Source of the DNA: Fragum whitleyi
Taxonomy: Eukaryota; Mollusca; Bivalvia; Cardiida; Cardiidae
Assembly: GCA_948146395.1 (NCBI GenBank)
Contig: OX411551.1
Coordinates: forward strand, 62,261,846-62,325,845
Direction: 5' to 3'
DNA length: 64,000 nucleotides
The translations under genes were made by a program, and so were the position numbers. This document shows, one piece after another, positions 57,194 to 64,000 of the stretch. The stretch's first letter is position 1; each line of letters opens with the position of its first letter. The notes under the pieces are model-generated. The model was not told the origin of the DNA, did no database searches, and saw nothing but the letters and a program-made list of their open reading frames with translations.

Positions 57194-58270
57194 AATACTA
57201 CAGACATTTCTTGAGATATTATTAAGGTATATCCCCATCCTCTGAAAATAGACTAGACACACAATGTAATTAGTCTCGAAATATAAAATTAAATACCCAC
57301 ACAACAAATGGGGATATTTCGTAAACTTATACATTAAGTTGCGGAAGTGCAAAGAACTGTTTTTACTTAGTCCATTATTTGCGCGACGTCTTAATAAGTT
57401 TAATAGACAGTGCATAGATAATAACAGTTTGCATTATCATTATACAAGGAGCTATCAAAAGGTTTTGAGACTTTAATCATATTTTCTTCGGTAGCTGTAA
57501 GACGACTAAGAAAATTGTATCAGTTGAATTGTATGTCTTCGTACTCCAAATTTAACAACTTTCAGCAGGATAACATGAATAATGTACACTCAATTCCATG
57601 CCAATTAATTTGAGATGGATGCGGCGTCTCGAGGCAAAATAGTGACGTCATGAACGTCAGACTCACTCTTCATTGAAATTGTCAGCAATGCTCACAAATT
57701 CGATTAATACTTTCGTACAAATAGTAATTCTTAGAGCTATCAATAAATTCAAATTCCAAATGGGTTCTTCAAAATGAGGGGTAACAAGTTGTAGAGGAAT
57801 CCGTTTCTAGAGCCAGTTGGCGAAGGTAGTGACATTTCGTGTTCATAGACACTTATCAGCTTATCATTTGACAAAATTTGGGCGAGTTTATCTAGGATCG
57901 TGTTGGTAGATGTAGTTTACGAAATCTGCTGAAATTTGACGAATGCCTTTCTAGGTCTCCCTTCGAAAAGAATAACATTATTTTTAGCTTATGTGAATTG
58001 TTTTTTCTATACTTAATAATCAAAATTTTTATTTAAACACTTTTTCATTGTCCCTTTTCGCGTAAATCTAACAAAAATCGAGTGATACGTGATTTTTGTC
58101 CAAAATTGTGGCAAGTCATCGGTAAGACAAAAGTACGTCTTAAATGTTTTGCTGAAACTGGCTCTAAGTAGCCCGATGTATTAATAGATCTAGGGGCAGT
58201 AACCCAGTCAAAGTTCTCTGCAAGGGGAATTGGGTTGTATTTTAAACTATTTAGTAATGAACAGAAAAGA
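57194..58270. other. non-genic stretch
   Basis: No exon or paired repeat was recognised. Confidence 0.5.
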
Positions 58271-58274
58271 CTAC

Positions 58275-58345
58275 GAACAGCCCCGTTGGTCCAGTGGTAA
58301 ACTTGCTTCTCACTCTGGGGCACCGGGTTTAAATGCCAGGATGTC
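58275..58345 (+). pseudogene. tRNA-like SINE head
   Basis: CCCGTTGGTCCAGTGGTAAA holds an A-box, CTTCTCACT resembles a tRNA-Glu(CTC) anticodon loop, and GGGTTTAAATGCC is a mutated B-box. It joins directly to MITE sequence and not to the SINE body seen elsewhere. Confidence 0.5.
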
Positions 58346-58361
58346 TACTATTTTTTGTCTT

Positions 58362-58536
58362 GTTGAAACGTAGGGACTGTTTAAAGTCTTGGACGGTTTC
58401 GAAATGTTTTCAAATGATTTTGGAGCCTTTTTGGTCGATTTGAGTGAGTGTTTGGAATGAATGAATGGAGCGCTGAGTGATCGATTTATTATGATTTTGA
58501 TCGAGGTGAGAGTCAATTTTAAGATGTTACGGACTG
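58362..58536 (+). mobile_element. CAGTTAAC MITE, right half
   Basis: GAGTGAGTGTTTGGAATGAA, GAGCGCTGAGTGA and the end TTTTAAGATGTTACGGACTG belong to the family. The left half is missing. Confidence 0.75.
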
Positions 58537-58888
58537 TTCCATGTCCTCACTATGTTCCTAAACTTTCTCGATGGGAAGGCAACGGGGTTTCATTCGAAAA
58601 AAATATCAAAATGCAACTTATCTAACCACATTATGTCAACATATATCTGCCAAGAAGGTAAGATGTGATTCATAGACAATGTTACATTTTGATTAAAAAA
58701 AAGGCACATGCATCCATAATACGTAATTTAATTGAGTCATCGTCTGTTTAAGCCCTCATGCTGTGCTGTTAAATCTCAAACATTGCACACAATCACGTAG
58801 TCAACAGAATAGATATCTGTCATGAAAACAGCTTTATTAGCATAAAAAGACCCTTTTAAGTAAGTATTCAGTTTCGATTTGTAGCATG

Positions 58889-59216
58889 TAATTTTGTTTT
58901 ATATGTAGCATGCAATGTAATTATTTTCAAGACTGTCTTTGCAGCCTCACAAGAAATAGGCATCTTATATAAGGACAGCTGTTTAAAATGTTCACCGGTC
59001 TTGTATCCGCCAATTATCTTATGCAAAGTTTCGTGTGTGAAATGCATAGTCAATAGCATAATATAATTTTGCTTTATGTAATATGTAATATAATTCCTCT
59101 CCAGACCAACGTTGCAGCCTCCAAAGAATTCAGCATCTTCCATAAAGACAGCTGTTTTAATGTTCACCGGTCTTGAATCCGCCAAGTTATGCAAAGTTTC
59201 GTGTGTGAAATGCAAA
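58889..59216 (+). repeat. tandem duplication, two units of about 155-165 bp
   Basis: 58889-59053 and 59065-59216 share TTGCAGCCTC, GACAGCTGTTT, TGTTCACCGGTCTTG, ATCCGCCAA and GCAAAGTTTCGTGTGTGAAA. A reading frame on the minus strand repeats as a result. No family was recognised. Confidence 0.88.
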
Positions 59217-59610
59217 GTTGAGACACTGTTTAGCCAGATAGTAGAAGTAAGGATTGTGAAAGATTGTTTTTTCGTAAAAATCACACTTGTGATAACTTTA
59301 ATCTTTAATAACTTCGATCTTGAACCAACTATCAGGAATATATATCTTTTATTTTCGACGGCTTTGCTAAATTGCCCTTTTCCCTAAATGCCTATAAAAT
59401 CAGATATTGAGAACGTTCGGATGTCTCGCTCAAGATTTTGCGTTATCGTTTTTCAAGCTGTTTGAAAGATGGTAGAATCAGAAACGTTTTATGGATATGT
59501 AGAGTCAAGATATGTTTCGATACTTCCGTGCCATATAGATACCATCATAACCGAAAGTAGCTCGTCCGGTGACCGTCATACAGACGTAACCTACATATCG
59601 TAAGTGGAGG

Positions 59611-59668
59611 GGGCAAAACCTCGTAACTTCAGCTTGAATATGCTGAAGTTACGAGGTTTTGATCGCCC
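59611..59668. repeat. 58 bp hairpin
   Basis: CAAAACCTCGTAACTTCAGC and its complement pair around a short centre, with GGGC/GCCC at the ends. A weaker relative lies near 61020-61072. Confidence 0.85.
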
Positions 59669-59807
59669 ATCGACGATATACCATTTTGGGTTATCATTTG
59701 TCTTACATTAAAGTATATCTGTTTTGTTCGGAAACTATCATAAGAGAAAGGAAATATAGGAAAACAAAAGTAATTTCAGGTTTTGCACTTTTGTCTTTCT
59801 TTTGTTT

Positions 59808-59962
59808 ATGTACCACTAAAGAAACGACACATTTCGGAATATACGATCTTTCACAATGTGGACTGGGGCTTCCTAATGGAATTATTAGGAAACCTCGAAT
59901 AACACTATCTAAATTCCTTCCATCCGAAATATTGTGAAACTATTACGGTTCCATTACCTTAA
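59808..59962. mobile_element. palindromic TTAA-flanked MITE, copy 6 (left end eroded)
   Basis: The right end GTGAAACTATTACGGTTCC, ATTACCTTAA is intact. The centre TCCTAATGGAATTATTAGGA is palindromic, and the left terminus is degraded. Confidence 0.75.
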
Positions 59963-60531
59963 AGCCTGTAGAAAATATTGAAAACAATAGGACATCTGAC
60001 ACTCGTGGTGACAATAATTTCGGCTGGTCTCAAAGTTTGAGAGACAATACCTTTAGGTCAAAATTTTGCCTGGCTGTTTGAATGGGTTGTGCATAACGGT
60101 GGATGCGGTTCATAAGATGGGGTGAATTTTGGCGAAGAATTAATACAAAAATTAAACTTTCCTTTTTTCCTGCGCTAGTTTTGGTTTTAAGTATGCACTG
60201 AAACGAACAAGCTACAAATTTTAAAGTTATACTGTTATTTTACGGAGTTTTGTGTTTTAAGATTTAAAATATTTTCACGATTTTAGAATCATTTCTGGCT
60301 CGTCTCGTCACATAATCACGATTTTATATATGTGACCCGTCACCCCAAATTAACTTTCCTGAGTTCTCGCTATAATTAATAATAGAAAAAACTAAATTGG
60401 ATCTTACATAGGTCAATCAGAGTGCGCATTTCGAAAATAATTGTATCGTAAAGTATAATGATCATTGTAGATTCAGGATATGTAATGAAGTGAAAAGTAC
60501 ACACTCTTCGGTTTTCCAGGGTGATCCTTTT

Positions 60532-60960
60532 TAGCCCCACTGGGCGAAGTCCGGTGGGTTCTTGTCATTGCCTTTCATCTGGCGTGCGTCTGTCCGTGGC
60601 GTAATCCTTTCATCTTTTCATTTAAATATCTTCTTCTCAGGAACAACTGGTCAGAATTTAACCAAATTACGCAGGAATGGTTTTGTTTGTTTTTTTTGTA
60701 ATGTGATCTCTCAGATTTCTGCGTTAAATTCTAATCGGGCTGATAAAATGGGTGCTTCGGACTGCTGTGTCATCAAAAAATAGTCCATTATAGTAAATAA
60801 AAAATAATAAATTTGTATTTACTACAATTTAACCAAGTTTCACAGAAATGAGTGTTTTGGTATGCTCCTTCAGATTTATCGGTTAATTCTGATCGGGCTG
60901 ATAACAAAAGCGCTTTTTCGTTTTTTTTTTTTGGCGGTATGATGTTCCAAGAACGTAACT
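60532..60960 (+). repeat. dispersed molluscan-type repeat (AGCCCCACTGGGCG)
   Basis: AGCCCCACTGGGCGAAGTCC, GGCGTGCGTCTGTCCGTGGC and two related sub-blocks (CTCAGATTTCTGCGTTAAATT at about 60708 and TTCAGATTTATCGGTTAATT at about 60870) suggest an internally repeated dispersed element. Class not determined. Confidence 0.5.
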
Positions 60961-61153
60961 GCCATTACGCAAATGCGTAGAAGAATTAAATCCTCTCTCG
61001 AAAAATGTCGTTAAAAATGATTATAACATCGAAACTCAAGCTGAAGTTACGATGTTTGATTTTTCACCAACGCTCAAATCAAAGAAAAGGGGGAAGGGCG
61101 GAAGGCATTCATCTTTTGTCACAGTTCACATATCACCTCTCTTATATATTATA

Positions 61154-62311
61154 CTGAGCGCAAAAAGTTTAGTCGTTTTCTCTTCGATTGGATATATTTC
61201 AGGATGTGATTCATCTTTCACAAAATGAATGACATTAATTATAATTCTGTCCGATTTCCTCCCAGAATCCAATAATTTTGTTATGTTAGACGAAAATGGC
61301 CAACCGCAATGATATGATTTTGAACAGACCGGTTGAATGGAAAAGTCACACAGTTTAATTAAGGGACGTTACTTCCAATTTGTATCACAAAAAATGTTTC
61401 TTGCGACCAACATCATCTTCGGGTATCTTGTTTCTATAAAAAAGGGGTTGGTTAGAGTATGGGATCTTTCTGGTGACTCTTCATCATCATCTTTACACCG
61501 AACTCACAAAAATGCAACAATTGCCTTATCAGAGATAATTTTACAAAATATTGATAATCAGGGAGAGAAAAAAGGTTCTTCTGTTTCTTTTTAAGCTCAG
61601 AAATTGAGTAATTGAGCTTTTCTGGTTAAGCGATCTCTAACGTTCGATTGACGGCACGGTGACGTTAATTTAACTTGTTTACAGGTAGGTTCTTTTCAAT
61701 AGGTTTCCATTGATAGAGAATAAGATTTGAATAATCCTAAGTGATGTTTTTACCAATTGCAATCAGTTGGGATAATGAAAGCATTCCATTTTTAACGTAA
61801 CGGCATGTCGTTCGGGTGCCTTCCTATTGTCGTTTAACAAGATCTGTAAAACGAAATTTGGTCGTATTATGTCAATATTTATTTGCAATGAACCGTATGA
61901 TAGTAAAAACGTTATTCGCAGAAGCTAAATGCAGTTTTCATCATCTCCCAGATATGCCTACCGTATTAGATATGTCCATGCGCTATCCATTTGATTTACG
62001 TCATGTCATAACTTAGCTCTTTTTTGAAGGATGCAATGCATTTTAGTGTTTAATGCATACGCGGAATAAGACTAATCCAATAAAACAAAAAAAGAAATTA
62101 TTTCATTTTGTTACACGCAGCTATCAACTTAGTACGTAAAATCTACATTTACGTAATGTCAGACGTACGTCTGAGAGTGAAATTAAAAAAGTTATGTCAA
62201 AAAGAAAGCAAATAGGATGGCAAATATATTTCAAATAGAAACTTTCGTTTCGTTACATTGGTTGACTTTTTTGTGACGTTAAAAAAGTGCGACTAAACTT
62301 TTTGCGTTCAG
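61154..62311. mobile_element. Tc1/mariner-like non-autonomous element (1158 bp)
   Basis: It is flanked by TA on both sides. Left end CTGAGCGCAAAAAGTTTAGT; right end is the complement of CTGAACGCAAAAAGTTTAGT. Only short frames are inside (85 and 66 residues) and neither resembles a DDE transposase, so it is a deletion derivative or unrelated filler. Confidence 0.8.
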
Positions 62312-62562
62312 TATATATCTTGGCCGCCTTCTGAGCGCGTATAAATTTTGAAATTCTAGTACCGCCTATGTGATGTGTCATAGAAAAAAGGCTTTTGTGG
62401 TGCAACATTTCTTCTAATTACATTCTGTACATTTGTTGACAGATCTTCATGAAACTTTCACAAAATGATGATAATCATGTGGCTATGCACCTATTTAAGC
62501 TTCTTTGAAATATCACCCTGCGTCATGCCAAAAGGCCGTCACGTAAAACTTTTGTTTATATA

Positions 62563-62681
62563 CAGTTAGTTACATCTTGGAATTGAGATTCATCCCAGTA
62601 AAAAGCATTCTTAATCGCTCACTAAACGCACCATTCATTTATTCCAAACACTTACTCAGACCATTCAAAAACGCTCCAAAA

Positions 62682-62716
<35 letters not shown>

Positions 62717-62900
62717 ACGACAAGATCAAAAAATACATTGACATATGAATATAGCTAGAAAAAACGGCGTTTTCAATGACATAATAGAAATTACTAGCGT
62801 CAGAATGGTTCTTGAAAAAGAAGGAAGCTATTTATAGAAACCTTTTGAAAAAATATTAAAGAGAAGAAATAAATATCGCTAATTTTGTTCATTCTGATAA
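62563..62900 (-). mobile_element. CAGTTAAC MITE with an A32 run, right end missing
   Basis: TA|CAGTTAGTTACATCTTGGAA opens it. A run of 32 A at 62684-62715 replaces the usual family sequence. It is lost after AATATCGCTAATTTTGTTCA. Confidence 0.8.
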
Positions 62901-63307
62901 GGTAGCTCTTTCGGCAATGCTAGGATGTGTCATCATGTATGTAATTATTTTTAGAACTACTTTATTTTTTTTATTCTTTTTATTTATCTTTTTTTTATTT
63001 TTCAGCTACTTTGAAATTTTCTGTCCAGAACATTCACATATTTTTTTCAAATTGTGTTAAAGTCAAATAATGAGTGCTGTGTCGAAGGAAAAATGGTACT
63101 TAATATTATGAATTTTCCTGTTATGCGTTAAACCCTATATTAGCCTTTGATGAGTGTTTGCTTCAAAAAGATTTATTCTGTTAATTCAATTTTATTTTGA
63201 ATCTCCATAAATCTGCTACGGAATTAAGTGTTGGAGCCATACTGGTCTTCTTGGACCTCTTGTTTGAGTGGCTTGTCACATTTTTATCATTTTAAAAATG
63301 ATACTTA

Positions 63308-63737
63308 CAGTTAACGACATTGTGAAATAGACATTCATCTCAATCAAAACATTCTGAATCGCTCACTTAGAACTCCATCCATTCATCTCATATAGTCACT
63401 CAACCCATTCAAAAACGCTCCAAAACATAAAATAAGCATCTTCATTTAAAATAATTATAGTTAGAAAAAAAGTCGCGATTTAACTGACAAAAAAATAAAA
63501 CCTTTTTAGTGCCTGATTGGTTCTTGAAAAAAAATAATTTATTGAGAAAACTTGTACGATAATTTTATCAAAGGGATATAATGAATGTCACTAACTGTGT
63601 TCATCTTCAACAAAATTGGCAATATTGGATTACTCCCTGAAATTTCACGCAAAACTCTTTCCACATAAACACATTCAATATTATTGCAAAATCATTCAAA
63701 ATAATTCAACTTGTCAATTTCGCGATGTTATTAACTG
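63308..63737 (-). mobile_element. CAGTTAAC MITE, complete copy (430 bp)
   Basis: TA|CAGTTAACGACATTGTGAAA opens it and CGCGATGTTATTAACTG|TA closes it. The internal palindrome is degenerate on its left arm. Confidence 0.88.
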
Positions 63738-64000
63738 TATGTTTGTATGTTGAAGAAGCGAAATTTGTCCGTGTGGCAAAATCTTGTAGAATATGCGCTT
63801 CAAAGTATTGAGCATATTTAAAGAAAAAAATCCTTCTCTTGCTAGATATTTTTAAGCTACTTTCGATCGTTTGTCCTTCATTGGCAAACACTTCATAAAA
63901 AGGGGACGAATGAAGGACGTGATCTTTTGTCACAGTCCGCATATCGCCTTTATTATCCTTTATACTCTCAGTCTTTGGAGTTCGCTTTCTGAATAGGGAC

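Noticed and set aside
30061..63737. Regularly recurring palindromes as a CRISPR-like array
   Set aside because: Spacing is irregular, units are about 430 bp with TA duplications, and the setting is eukaryotic; they are MITEs.

Overview
This is a window of animal nuclear DNA, most likely from a mollusc and probably a bivalve. It is AT-rich (about one third G+C by eye, not computed), its genes have introns with GT-AG borders, and most of it is mobile-element debris. The mollusc call is an inference from tRNA-headed SINEs, many palindromic MITEs, GGAC-type microsatellites and frequent ACATGTA motifs. No bacterial operon, CRISPR array, rRNA gene or intact tRNA gene was seen.

The window holds one complete gene and the start of another. 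The complete gene is on the minus strand at 16480-21786: eight coding exons for a 615-residue ETS transcription factor of the ESE/ELF3 type, with a PNT (pointed) domain, a His/Ala/Ser-rich linker, an AT-hook and a C-terminal ETS DNA-binding domain. All reading-frame joins were checked and close without error. Exons 4, 5 and 6 are all phase 1-1 and almost the same length (264, 264, 267 bp), and each carries one module. The other gene is a first coding exon for an HTATIP2/TIP30-like short-chain oxidoreductase (minus strand, 3052-3201); its remaining exons were not found in the 3 kb left to the window edge.

Layout: 1-3 kb carries palindromic TTAA-flanked MITEs, a near-perfect hairpin and the HTATIP2-like exon. 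5.8-14.3 kb is a repeat patchwork: half of a GTCCG-ended element, SINEs, a roughly 2 kb TTAA-flanked element with a nested inverted repeat, and a duplicated 450 bp block. 16.5-21.8 kb is the ETS gene, whose introns 4 and 5 each hold a palindromic MITE. 22-30 kb is AT-rich with hairpins and old repeats. 30-64 kb is dominated by one MITE family with TA target duplications and termini beginning CAGTTAAC; it has at least a dozen complete or partial copies, many with an internal palindrome. The same region contains degenerate LINE ORF2 fragments, a diverged segmental duplication (38.4-42.7 kb and 45.7-50.5 kb), a 4 kb fold-back structure with arms of about 800 bp (53.1-57.2 kb) and a 1.16 kb Tc1/mariner-like element (61.2-62.3 kb).

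The two duplicated blocks act as a natural insertion record. By comparing them, single insertions can be read as filled site against empty site: a MITE at a TA dinucleotide, a 5'-truncated LINE tail, and a roughly 290 bp element present in only one copy. These comparisons give the best-supported element boundaries in the window.
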